DNA of 45,148 nucleotides from an uncultured Christensenella sp. (GTDB taxonomy: Bacteria; Bacillota; Clostridia; Christensenellales; Borkfalkiaceae): assembly GCA_910585785.1 (NCBI GenBank), contig CAJUEV010000011.1, positions 1 through 45,148 on the forward strand, given 5' to 3'. Under the pieces are notes generated by a model. That model was not told the DNA's origin, ran no database searches, and saw only the letters and a list, made by a program, of their open reading frames with translations. The translations under genes were made by a program, and so were the position numbers. Below, piece after piece: positions 14,815 to 23,825 of the stretch. Position 1 is the first letter of the stretch, and every line of letters starts with the position of its first letter.

Positions 14815-15345
14815 TCAGCGTTTGTACTTAACTTCGTAATTTTTGATACATTTTTTAATAATTTCAACCGCTTCGGGCGCGTGGCAAATTTCTTTTACGG
14901 TTGTAACCTGATGTTCAAGCACTTTATACACTTCAAAAAAGTGCATCATTTCCTCAAAAATATGTGAAGGCAACTCGTGAATGTCGTAAAAATTTTTATA
15001 GTTGGGGTCGCTTACAGGCACGGCTATTATCTTTTCGTCAAGTTTTCCGCCGTCAATCATAGTTATAACCCCTATGGGCTTACAGGTGACAAGCGTCATC
15101 GGGAAAATAACGTCGTTGCACAGCACAAGCACGTCCAACGGGTCGCCGTCGTCCGCAAGCGTGCGCGGTATAAAGCCGTAGTTTGCGGGGTATACCGTGG
15201 AAGTGTACAAAATTCTGTCAAGGCGCAAAAGCCCCGTTTCTTTATCCAACTCGTACTTTGCTTTGCTGCCGCGCGGAATTTCGATAAGCGCTTCAAAACA
15301 GTTTGCGGCTATTCTTTCTTTTGCGATGTCGTGCCAAATGTTCAT
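14815..15345 (-). CDS. ppa: Inorganic pyrophosphatase, family I
   Basis: Hydrolyses pyrophosphate to phosphate and so pulls biosynthetic reactions forward. It has 176 residues, like other bacterial soluble family I enzymes. Seen are EIPRGSKAKYE, the YPANYGFIP segment, and the metal-binding DDGDPLDVLV signature. ATG 15345 (MNIWHDI) is chosen over the upstream in-frame ATG at 15366 because GGGAG precedes it. It lies convergent to the Cys-rich gene and shares its terminator. No transcriptional link with the helicase upstream is evident beyond a 49-nt gap, so read-through from there is possible. Confidence 0.96.
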   Translation of the reverse strand: MNIWHDIAKERIAANCFEALIEIPRGSKAKYELDKETGLLRLDRILYTSTVYPANYGFIPRTLADDGDPLDVLVLCNDVIFPMTLVTCKPIGVITMIDGGKLDEKIIAVPVSDPNYKNFYDIHELPSHIFEEMMHFFEVYKVLEHQVTTVKEICHAPEAVEIIKKCIKNYEVKYKR

Positions 15346-15394
15346 AAATTTTTCTCCCGTATTCAAATCCGTTTTAAACGGAAATTATTTTTAT

Positions 15395-18300
15395 TTACGC
15401 CAATGAAATTCTGTCCGAAACGGAGCGTATAAACAGTCCGCGCCTTACTCCTTCGTCGATGCAGGAATAAACCATTGAAGAAAGTTTGTCGGACGAGCGC
15501 GGAACTTTCAACTCTTTAAGCACCGCGGGAATAAGTTCGTCCGCGTACATACTTACCCTGCTCAGCAACAGCGCCTTTATAAGCGAAATTACGTCGTAAG
15601 GCGTATAATCCGAGTCCGACGAGCGCAGGCAAGTACCCTCCTCCACGCGGTATCTGTCAAATCCGCCGAATTTATCGGACTTGAAATAGTATACGTTGCC
15701 AAGCATTTCACAACTTGCAAAATCGCATTTGTCTATTAGCGAGCGAAGTTTGCTTTCAAGTTTTATTCCGTATTTTACTATGCCGAACAGCGACAGCGTG
15801 CGCTTCATCAAAAACTGTGCGGAAATGGGTTCTTCCGCGGCGACAACCGCCTTCAACGCGCGCATTACCTCAACGTCGTTTTCGCCGCCCAAAATATACG
15901 CGGGGTCCGCCTCCTTAACTTCCGTCTTTACCGCGCGGTAAGGCTTTTTGAAGTTGACGGCGGCGGGTTTTCCGCCTTCGGTAAGTTTGTCCAGATAGTC
16001 TTTAAGTTTTTTAATCTCGCGTTTGGGGTTGTTGAAGAAGTTTATGGAATACATTCTGTAAACGTTCCAGTTGTTGCGCTTTAACGTTTGCACCTGCATA
16101 ACCGAGCGGTCTTTTACGGAAAACTGCCTTGTTCCGTCGCAAAGCACCGCAAGAATAAAGTTGTGCTTGTTTTTGGGGTCGGTAACGGCAACGTCTATTT
16201 TAAAGTCGGAAACGCCAACGTCGCAGCGGCAATCGTAGCCGTAAGTGGAAAGTTCTTCCGCGATATACTTGCCTATACCCTGTCTGTTTATAATTATGTC
16301 GTCGCTCTTTACGGATATGCTTGTTCTGCCTTTTTCGGCAAATTCAAGAAAGGCTTTCAACCCCGCAACCCCGCGCGAAGTAGTGCGCGACAAGTCTATC
16401 ATAGAGTAGCGCATAGACGAGAAAACAACCATTTCTTCCCTTGCGCGCGAAACCGCCACGTTTAGACGGCGCCAGCCGCCGAATTGGTTAAGCGGTCCGA
16501 AGTTTAACGAAATTTTGCCCGCCTTGTCCGGTCCGTAGCAAACCGAAAACAGTATAACGTCCCTTTCGTCGCCCTGAACGTTTTCAAGATTTTTGACAAA
16601 CAGCGGCTCTTCCCGCTCGTAAGCGGCTTCTTCAAGCCCGCGTTTTGTTATTTCTTTGTTTAAAAGCCTTTCTATATAAATTTGCTGGGGAGTGCTGAAC
16701 GTAACCACGCCTATGCTTGAACGGCGAAGCCTTTCGTCCTTCAACCTGCGCACGACTTCCGCAACAAGCGCTTCCGCCTCCTCCTTGTTGCACTTTGTGG
16801 TGCCGCGCTCGTAAACGCCGTTTTCCATCAAACGCAATGTAACTTTGCTGTCCAGCGCGTCCGGCGAAGGGAAAGTGCAAAGTTTGCTTGAATAATACGT
16901 GATATTGGAAAAGGCAATAAGGCTTTCGTGTTTGGAGCGGTAGTGCCAAATAAGATGCTTTTCGGGAATACCCAAAGCAAGGCAATCTTCCAGCACGCTT
17001 TCCAAATCTTCCGCTTCGGGGTGGTCGTCATCCTGTCCCGAGCCCATAAAAAACTGCGTGGGCGGCATCTGCTTGGGGTCGCCTACTATAATGGCGCTTT
17101 TTGCCCTTGCAAGCGAAGGCACAGCCTCGCACGTGGGCATTTGCGACGCTTCGTCAAAAATTACCAAATCGAAAAGTCCGCCGTCCGCGGGAAGGTATTG
17201 CGAAACGGTTATGGGACTCATCAACATACAAGGCGCAACCGCCTTCATAAGTTCGGGAACTTCCGTAAACAGACTGCGCAAATTAAATCCGCGCATATTG
17301 CCCTTTATGCTGCGCTGAAAAGTCATCAATTCCAACGCAAGCGAGCCTTCCGTTTCCTTTGCGGGCAAACGCGAAATAAGTTCGGAACGTATTTTTTCGC
17401 GCGTGAGAGAAGTAAACTCCTCCAACTGACGGGAAAAGTCCGCCGCGTTTTCGTCCAGAACGCTTGCGGAGAACGCGGAAAGGCATTCGTCCGCGGGAAT
17501 ATTTGTCTGAATAAAGTTTCTGTAAACGTTTTTGCGGAAGGACGACAAAATCTGTTTGCCGTTTATTTTTCCGCTTTCCATAGCGTCGGTCATAAACGAC
17601 AGTCCGCTGTCGTTTAATTTTTTTGCCGTCTGCTTATACATACACCACGCGGGCAGCATATCTATGTTGTCGATAAGCGCAGTGCACTTTTGAGTGTAAA
17701 ACTCAAAAATATCTTCGTCAGAAAGCGCTGTTTTGTCAGCTTTTACCGTTTTAAGGAAAGTTTCGGCGCTTTTTATAAACGCAGTTGCGGCTGAAATAAG
17801 CCCCGAAATAAGCGGTTTAAGCGTGCCTCCTTCCGACTGAACGCAAACGCTGTTGAAGGCGTCCGCATTGTAGTCCATAAACGTTTCCGCACAAACGGAG
17901 TGCAACTCGTAAAGCGGACTTAAAAATTCGCCGCGCTTTTTGTCGTTTATTCCGCCGAAAGACACGAAGTTTTGAGAAAGTTTTGTGTTTGAAAGTATGC
18001 GCGAACGCGCCTGCTCAATCTCGTACGCTCGTTTAATCCACTCTAACTCGTCCTTTTCCGCAACGGGCGATTTTGCGCAGCGGTTTATGCGCTTTATAAC
18101 GGCGATTAACGTGCGTGACGAGCGGTAATTTTCGCCCCAGTTGTCAAGTTCGCCTTCAATTTCGTCCGCAAACTTAGAAATATCGGGCAAAGTCTTAAAA
18201 TATTTAAGCCAGTGCTTTACCTCGCTGTCATACCGCAAGTTAGCGTTGTAAAATTTGTAAAGTTCCTCCTCGTCGCACTCGAAAAACTCTTTAAGCTCGC

Positions 18301-21016
18301 CGTCCTTCAATACCGAAGCCAACGCTATAAGATTTTCAAGTTTTTTGTAGGTAAACTTGCTTATTTTCTGGTTAAACGTATCAAGGAAAATTCCCAGATA
18401 GTTTTTAAGGTGCTTTTGCTCGGCAAGCACAACTTCCGCGGCGCACAAAACCGCCGCTTTGGTCTTTGCTCCGCATTCGGTAAGGCGTACGCCCGAAAAA
18501 GGAGAACGGTAAACCCCGCCGCACTCCTTTGCAGCCGCCTGCGCGGTTATAAGCATACTTTCGCATTCTTCAAGTTTTTGCTTGGTCAAAGAATCGTAAA
18601 AAGTGCTTTCTATGTTTAAAAGTTCGGGCGCGTTTTTGTTTTGAAGATAATATACTATGCCCTCGTAAACGGAAACGCCAAGCCTGCGTTTTTTGTGCAG
18701 AGCGGCAAGCGGAGCGCGCAGCGCTTCGCGCGTTTCGGTTATTCTTGCTCCCGCAGAAGCAAACCTTTCGCCGTCGCTGTCGCAAGAAAGCGCAAGGGTA
18801 TTTTCTATTCCGCGTATAATTTCCGCCTTGTCGGTAGATTTGCCGGAGTGCAATTCAAGGCAAAATTCGCCTATACCGATTTCGCACAGGCGCTTTTTTA
18901 CCACTTGAAGCGCAGCCTGCTTTTCCGCGACGAAAAGCACCCTTTTGCCGCCGTAAAGCGCGTTTGCAATTATGTTGGTTATGGTCTGGCTTTTACCCGT
19001 GCCGGGGGGGCCGTGCAAAACAAACGTGGTGCCCTTTGCCGATTCCGCAACGGCGGCGTACTGCGTACTGTCGCAGGAAAGGGGGGTAAGCACTTCGCAA
19101 GGGTCGCCCTCGTCCTCGGAAACGGCTGCAAGTTTATTTTCAGGCAGGGCGTTTGTATTTGTAAGCAGGCTTTGGATAAGCGGATTTTTAGAATACCGCT
19201 TTATATTGTTTTTTACGTCCGCCCACATTGCGTAACGCACGAAGGTGAATTGCGAAAGATATACCTCGTCGTATACCATCCAGCCCTTCATATTGGCGGT
19301 TTTTGCGCGGAATACCGATATTATTTCCTTGGGAGTAAGCCCTTTGCCGTCCACCCCGCGCACGTCTATGCCGAAATCCTGCTTCAAAAATTCAAGCAGG
19401 GTTGTGTTCACTTCGTATTCGTCGCCCGCCTCCAAAAGCACGCCCTGCGTCTTCATACGGCGCAAAGTCACCGGCAACAGTACTATGGGCGCGAATTTAT
19501 CCTCTTTATCGTCCTCGTGCCGCCACTTCAAAAAGCCGAACGCAAGGTAAAGCGTGTTTGCGCCCGCTTCTTCCTCGGCAGAACGCGACTTTCTTATAAG
19601 AGTTGTTGCGGTTTCCTGCAAGCCTTCCGCAGAGGAAAGACAGCGCAGTTTTCCCGACTTCATTTCTATGGCGATAAGTTCCGCCATACTTCTTATGCCC
19701 TTGTCGTCGCCGAAATACGTCGCGTCCTCCACGGGCGTGGTGTTGGGCAACAGGGTAAACTTGCCCTTTTCCTCTATTTTATCGCAAAACGACTGCAAGT
19801 CGGCGCATACAAGGTGAAGACAGTCGCGCTTGTACCTGAAATTAAGCAAATTGTTTTTAAGGGACAAATCAAGCAGTCTGCGCTGCCAGGTAGTTTCCTT
19901 TGAAACGGTTTTGCCGTATTCGTATTTTGAAGCGTCGAAAACTTCCTGCGGTTTTTCGTCGTATGACAACTGCCTGTCCGCAAGCAGTTCGTAACCGTGC
20001 GCGGTGCGCACTTTAAGGGGCATAGGGAATATTCCGCCCACCCTGCACCTTTTTACGTCAAGACAAACTTCATAATCGCCGCGCTGCAATCCGGCAAGCG
20101 CGTGCGCCTCGCTTGTGGTGTAACTTGCGTTTTTGTGTCCGAACAAGTCGTCCGCGTCGAAAATCGTCAGGTTGTTTACGCCGTCCGAAACGTATTTTTC
20201 GATAAGCTGCATATCGTCCTGCAAAGCGGAAGAAAAACAGCTTTCATAAAGCCATACGCCTACGCCGACGCGATTTTTGCCTATAACAAGCACGGGATTC
20301 AATTTTGTGGCTTCAAGACAGCTTGCAATAAACAACGCAAGCTCGGTTGAAGTTGCCTTTTTTTGTTGAAGCACCGTCGAGGCGTCGCGGACGCGGGTAA
20401 CGGAAGTAAGGTCCTGCGTTTCGTCGCGCTCGATATTAAGTCGGTGCACTGCGGCAAATACGGACGCGGCGGCGCTTCTTACCGCGTTTTTATCTGTGCC
20501 GGCGTAACCGGCGAACTCGGAAGAATACCCCCAAGTTTTAAGCTGCAAACCCGCTTCCGCCAAAATTTTTTGGCAGTCCGCTATTTTGGGGCGCACAAAC
20601 GAAGCCAGCATTTCCGCATTTCCGGAAAGCCCGCTCCAACAGTCGATAGGCAAAGCGGTAACTTCCGCCTGCAAAGCGCACACCAATTCGTTTCCGCAAG
20701 TAAGTTTAACCTGTACGGCGCACTGCTCGGGCTCGTCAATTTCGGCAAGGTATTTGGGATTTAACAAATTTTGAGGAACCGCTTCCACGCTGCTTTCGTG
20801 CGGAATTTCTTCCACAACGGTTTCGGAAGCAATAATCAACGGCGTGGAACCCGTAACCGAAATTTTTATGTCCCTTGCGCTTTCGGTATCCGTGTTAAAA
20901 ATTTTAAACGACGTAAAAAGCGGCAATCTGCAATAGAAAGTCGCATAAGAAACGGTGTTTAAAATTTCGCCCTCTATCTCCAAAGTTTCTATCTGTTTTT
21001 GGTTTTTGCCCGCCAT
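15395..21016 (-). CDS. Giant DUF4011-type SF1 helicase with C-terminal nuclease-like domain
   Basis: A 1873-residue protein. After an N-terminal region (1 to about 370) comes the DUF4011 signature WQRRLLDLSLKNNLLNFR near 375. The SF1 helicase has Walker A GPPGTGKS at 669-676, Walker B DEAS at 1288-1291 with GDPKQMPP, then VQGDERDVILFSVCYG and NVAVSRAREE (motifs V and VI). Around 1600-1680 lies a region like the MTES_1575 restriction-endonuclease fold (DFKIDVAV, then AVLCDG), but the usual acidic residue of IECDG is Leu1625. The C-terminus resembles DUF3320. Such fused proteins occur in many bacteria; some relatives are linked to phage defence, yet the role of this one is unknown. Start ATG 21016 follows AAGGGG. 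It has its own promoter. Confidence 0.88.
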   Translation of the reverse strand: MAGKNQKQIETLEIEGEILNTVSYATFYCRLPLFTSFKIFNTDTESARDIKISVTGSTPLIIASETVVEEIPHESSVEAVPQNLLNPKYLAEIDEPEQCAVQVKLTCGNELVCALQAEVTALPIDCWSGLSGNAEMLASFVRPKIADCQKILAEAGLQLKTWGYSSEFAGYAGTDKNAVRSAAASVFAAVHRLNIERDETQDLTSVTRVRDASTVLQQKKATSTELALFIASCLEATKLNPVLVIGKNRVGVGVWLYESCFSSALQDDMQLIEKYVSDGVNNLTIFDADDLFGHKNASYTTSEAHALAGLQRGDYEVCLDVKRCRVGGIFPMPLKVRTAHGYELLADRQLSYDEKPQEVFDASKYEYGKTVSKETTWQRRLLDLSLKNNLLNFRYKRDCLHLVCADLQSFCDKIEEKGKFTLLPNTTPVEDATYFGDDKGIRSMAELIAIEMKSGKLRCLSSAEGLQETATTLIRKSRSAEEEAGANTLYLAFGFLKWRHEDDKEDKFAPIVLLPVTLRRMKTQGVLLEAGDEYEVNTTLLEFLKQDFGIDVRGVDGKGLTPKEIISVFRAKTANMKGWMVYDEVYLSQFTFVRYAMWADVKNNIKRYSKNPLIQSLLTNTNALPENKLAAVSEDEGDPCEVLTPLSCDSTQYAAVAESAKGTTFVLHGPPGTGKSQTITNIIANALYGGKRVLFVAEKQAALQVVKKRLCEIGIGEFCLELHSGKSTDKAEIIRGIENTLALSCDSDGERFASAGARITETREALRAPLAALHKKRRLGVSVYEGIVYYLQNKNAPELLNIESTFYDSLTKQKLEECESMLITAQAAAKECGGVYRSPFSGVRLTECGAKTKAAVLCAAEVVLAEQKHLKNYLGIFLDTFNQKISKFTYKKLENLIALASVLKDGELKEFFECDEEELYKFYNANLRYDSEVKHWLKYFKTLPDISKFADEIEGELDNWGENYRSSRTLIAVIKRINRCAKSPVAEKDELEWIKRAYEIEQARSRILSNTKLSQNFVSFGGINDKKRGEFLSPLYELHSVCAETFMDYNADAFNSVCVQSEGGTLKPLISGLISAATAFIKSAETFLKTVKADKTALSDEDIFEFYTQKCTALIDNIDMLPAWCMYKQTAKKLNDSGLSFMTDAMESGKINGKQILSSFRKNVYRNFIQTNIPADECLSAFSASVLDENAADFSRQLEEFTSLTREKIRSELISRLPAKETEGSLALELMTFQRSIKGNMRGFNLRSLFTEVPELMKAVAPCMLMSPITVSQYLPADGGLFDLVIFDEASQMPTCEAVPSLARAKSAIIVGDPKQMPPTQFFMGSGQDDDHPEAEDLESVLEDCLALGIPEKHLIWHYRSKHESLIAFSNITYYSSKLCTFPSPDALDSKVTLRLMENGVYERGTTKCNKEEAEALVAEVVRRLKDERLRRSSIGVVTFSTPQQIYIERLLNKEITKRGLEEAAYEREEPLFVKNLENVQGDERDVILFSVCYGPDKAGKISLNFGPLNQFGGWRRLNVAVSRAREEMVVFSSMRYSMIDLSRTTSRGVAGLKAFLEFAEKGRTSISVKSDDIIINRQGIGKYIAEELSTYGYDCRCDVGVSDFKIDVAVTDPKNKHNFILAVLCDGTRQFSVKDRSVMQVQTLKRNNWNVYRMYSINFFNNPKREIKKLKDYLDKLTEGGKPAAVNFKKPYRAVKTEVKEADPAYILGGENDVEVMRALKAVVAAEEPISAQFLMKRTLSLFGIVKYGIKLESKLRSLIDKCDFASCEMLGNVYYFKSDKFGGFDRYRVEEGTCLRSSDSDYTPYDVISLIKALLLSRVSMYADELIPAVLKELKVPRSSDKLSSMVYSCIDEGVRRGLFIRSVSDRISLA

Positions 21017-21066
21017 ATACGCCCCTTTTATACACATTTTTGCATATGCTTCGTTATTTCGTATAA

Positions 21067-21095
21067 ATTGTACCACTTTTTCCATTTTTCGGCAA
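21067..21095 (-). promoter_or_regulatory. Promoter of the DUF4011 helicase gene
   Basis: Minus-strand -35 TTGCCG (21095-21090), 17-nt spacer, -10 TACAAT (21072-21067). Confidence 0.7.
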
Positions 21096-21163
21096 GCGCT
21101 GCGGCGGGAAATTTTCAAGTAATCGGCTGCTAAATTTTGCATAATGCGATTATTGACTTTTGC

Positions 21164-21192
21164 AAAAAAATAAAACCGCCTGCAAAGGCGGT
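21164..21192 (-). terminator. Terminator of the HelD-like gene
   Basis: A 6-bp GC stem (ACCGCC/GGCGGT) with flanking pairs is followed on the minus strand by TTTATTTTTTTG, 22 nt past the HelD-like stop codon. It separates the two helicase genes. Confidence 0.85.
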
Positions 21193-21214
21193 CTTTAAAA
21201 ATTTAAACGCGTTT

Positions 21215-23587
21215 TCAGCGTATCAGCGCAAGCTCTTTAAGCGCGCGCGTGCAGGCAATGTATTTTTCGTTGTCGGTCATATCCTCGTCTGCGACGGCGA
21301 CGGCGGTAAATTCAAGCCCCTTGCTTTCGTAAACGGTCATAACGTTTATTTTCGATTTTGAAATTTTGCCCGTTTCCCTAAGCACGTTATAACTCTTTTT
21401 TGAAAACAGCGGCAAGTTTTGCTCCGAACATATCACCGCTTTAAGCCCGCTTTTTTCCGTAAGCCAGCCCGTAACCGAGCGTTTGGGCAGCGTTTCCACC
21501 TCGCACCCGTCAAAGCCTATCGCGCTCATTTCTATGCCAAGATTTTTTGAAACGTACTCCACTATCTGGTTTGTGTTGCGGTAATTTAAGTTCAAATTAT
21601 ATGTTTTAAAGCCCAGCGCCCGCCAATCGGTTATCCCGCGGTAAGCCGTTATATTCTGCTTCAAATCCCCGAAAACGTTGAAAATTGCCCTGTCGTTTAC
21701 CGCTTTAATTACGGCATACTCCGCAGGGGATATGTCCTGCGCCTCGTCCACAAACAAAAACGAAAATTTAGGCGAAAGGTTAAACCCTAGTTTTACAAGT
21801 ATAAGGCAAAGCGAAAACGGGTCGCATTTGACAAGCGGTTTAGACTGCACGCCGTACTTGTTTTTTGCCTTTTTAATAATTTCTTTATTGAAAAACCGCA
21901 ATATATCCAGCGTGTTTTCGCATTTTCCTATTGCAACAAGGCTGCTTTCGCCGCGCAAAACGTCGGCAAAATCGTAAACTTTGTAAAACGCGTCCGCAAT
22001 TTTTTCTACCCGCTTTATCGCCGCTTCCGTTTCGGCTATAAGTTGCTCGCGTTTTTCTATTCCGTCGGCATAGGTCAAAACTTCCTTGTCGCCTATTTTC
22101 ATTTTATAACGCTTTAAATCGTCGATTTCTTTTGAAACGGAAGTTTTCAACTGAGTTAAATCGTCTATCGCCGCAAGACAAATTTTATGCGAATACCGCC
22201 TTAAATATCTTAGCGACTTGTAAAAAGAAAGCAGCTGTTTATAAAAATAAGCGTACTCCTTCATTCTTGCGTCGCCCTTTATAAGTTTTAAAAACTCGCT
22301 TATATCCAGCACGCAATTGAACATATAGCGGAATTGCTTTGTGTAATAAAGTCCACCGTCGGTTTTTTCTTTTATTTCGCCAAGCACGCATCTGCGCACC
22401 CGCAAACCTGCGTTTTTGATTTTTTCGTACTCGGCGGACTGCAACGCGCACGCTTCCGCAACCCCGTCCACCGTGTCAAGACAGTCGTCCGAAGAAAAAA
22501 GTCCGTATATCCCGTCAAAAATTTTTGCAAGCCTTGCGTCGACGTCCTGCGGAAACTTCGGCGAATAGATATATTTTAAGTATTCTTCGGGCACGGGCGC
22601 GTTGTAATCGACTTTGCGCGAAATATCCGCGTCCGCGCTTTTTAAAAGTTTAATAAAATAGTCGTTAAGCGTGCTTGTGCGCACTTTTTCAAGTTCAAGC
22701 ACGGCGGACAATTCGTCAATAAACGCGTTAAACGAGTCCGACGGAGTTATTACAAGCACGTCGGAAGGGCGAACGTTTTCGTTATTGTACATAATGTACG
22801 AAAGCCGGTGCAGCAAAATCATAGTTTTTCCGCTGCCCGCAACGCCCTGCAACACAAACTCGTCGTTTTCCGGCAAAGTTATAATTTCAAACTGCTTTTC
22901 CTGTATGGTTTCTATAATGTCGCAAATTTCCTGCTTTTCCTTGCGAGTACGCAAAATGTCTTTTAAAAAGGGGTCGAATATAAGCGACTCGTCCCGCCCG
23001 CCTATTTCTTCCTTGGTCAAAAAGTCGGAAAGGGACAAGTACTCGTTTTTCATATCCAAAACTTTTCCCTTGCCCGTTCTCAGCGCGCGGCGCAAAATAA
23101 GTTTATAATCGTACTGGTTTATTGAAAAAGAAGTGCGGCTTTTTTGATAGTATTTTCTTGCGAGTGGGGCGCGCCAGTCCACTATTTCAAGCCCTTCGTC
23201 CCCGCGCTTGCCTATATAATAACTGTTGTACCCTTCCGCATTGTCAGTCAAATCCATACGCGCAAAATACGGCTCGTCGAAAAACGGCTTGTATTCCGCC
23301 GTTTTCGCCTTCAATTTTGCAATTTCCGCATTTATTTCAAGTACGCGCTTGTACTTTTCCGCAGTATAGTCGGGCTCGCTTTTAATCTGCTGTTTTTCTT
23401 CGCGGGCGGCTGATATTTTTGCCTTTAACCTGCCTATATACAGCACTTTAAGCATCTGCATAACGGCAGAAACGTGCTCGTCCTCATAAGCGCGCTGCTT
23501 GTCCGCGTCCAGCAAATCCATAAAAAACTGCTTGGTCGGCTCTCTGTGCGGGTCAATTGAATTTTTAAGTGATTTGAAATCGGGCAT
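21215..23587 (-). CDS. HelD-like SF1 (UvrD/Rep-type) ATPase
   Basis: A 790-residue UvrD-like ATPase of the HelD family; Bacillus HelD (774 aa) frees stalled RNA polymerase. Residues about 30-115 form an antiparallel coiled coil (RLKAKISAAREEKQQIK, INAEIAKLKAKTAEYKP). YIGKRGDEGLEIVDWRAPLA is the conserved HelD segment. Walker A GVAGSGKT is at 248-255, Walker B LFVDEAQD around 614-618, then GDLKQNITAYRG and NVMTVYESKGLEF. ATG 23587 follows AAGG. It has its own promoter and terminator. RNA polymerase recycling is the family function; UvrD-like DNA helicase is less likely. Confidence 0.88.
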   Translation of the reverse strand: MPDFKSLKNSIDPHREPTKQFFMDLLDADKQRAYEDEHVSAVMQMLKVLYIGRLKAKISAAREEKQQIKSEPDYTAEKYKRVLEINAEIAKLKAKTAEYKPFFDEPYFARMDLTDNAEGYNSYYIGKRGDEGLEIVDWRAPLARKYYQKSRTSFSINQYDYKLILRRALRTGKGKVLDMKNEYLSLSDFLTKEEIGGRDESLIFDPFLKDILRTRKEKQEICDIIETIQEKQFEIITLPENDEFVLQGVAGSGKTMILLHRLSYIMYNNENVRPSDVLVITPSDSFNAFIDELSAVLELEKVRTSTLNDYFIKLLKSADADISRKVDYNAPVPEEYLKYIYSPKFPQDVDARLAKIFDGIYGLFSSDDCLDTVDGVAEACALQSAEYEKIKNAGLRVRRCVLGEIKEKTDGGLYYTKQFRYMFNCVLDISEFLKLIKGDARMKEYAYFYKQLLSFYKSLRYLRRYSHKICLAAIDDLTQLKTSVSKEIDDLKRYKMKIGDKEVLTYADGIEKREQLIAETEAAIKRVEKIADAFYKVYDFADVLRGESSLVAIGKCENTLDILRFFNKEIIKKAKNKYGVQSKPLVKCDPFSLCLILVKLGFNLSPKFSFLFVDEAQDISPAEYAVIKAVNDRAIFNVFGDLKQNITAYRGITDWRALGFKTYNLNLNYRNTNQIVEYVSKNLGIEMSAIGFDGCEVETLPKRSVTGWLTEKSGLKAVICSEQNLPLFSKKSYNVLRETGKISKSKINVMTVYESKGLEFTAVAVADEDMTDNEKYIACTRALKELALIR

Positions 23588-23608
23588 AAAAAAACCTTAC
23601 AACGGCTA

Positions 23609-23637
23609 AGTATAGCATAGTAAGGTAAAAAAATCAA
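23609..23637 (-). promoter_or_regulatory. Promoter of the HelD-like gene
   Basis: Minus-strand -35 TTGATT (23637-23632), 17-nt spacer, -10 TATACT (23614-23609). The leader is only about 15 nt. The rest of the 238-nt gap up to guaA (23638-23825) has no gene or clear terminator I can support. Confidence 0.7.
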
Positions 23638-23825
23638 GAGAAATTTTTAATATAAAAGTTTTATAGGTTTTTTATACGTTTATTCGCAACCACACGCGAG
23701 CGCGGCTTCAAATAGTCTGCCTTAAATAGCCAAACTTCCGCCGTTTAAAAACCTGTTGCCGCTTATAAAACAAAACGGGGGGCGTCCGTAATATGCTTTA
23801 TTCAACGTTGTTTTACCGCCCGAAA

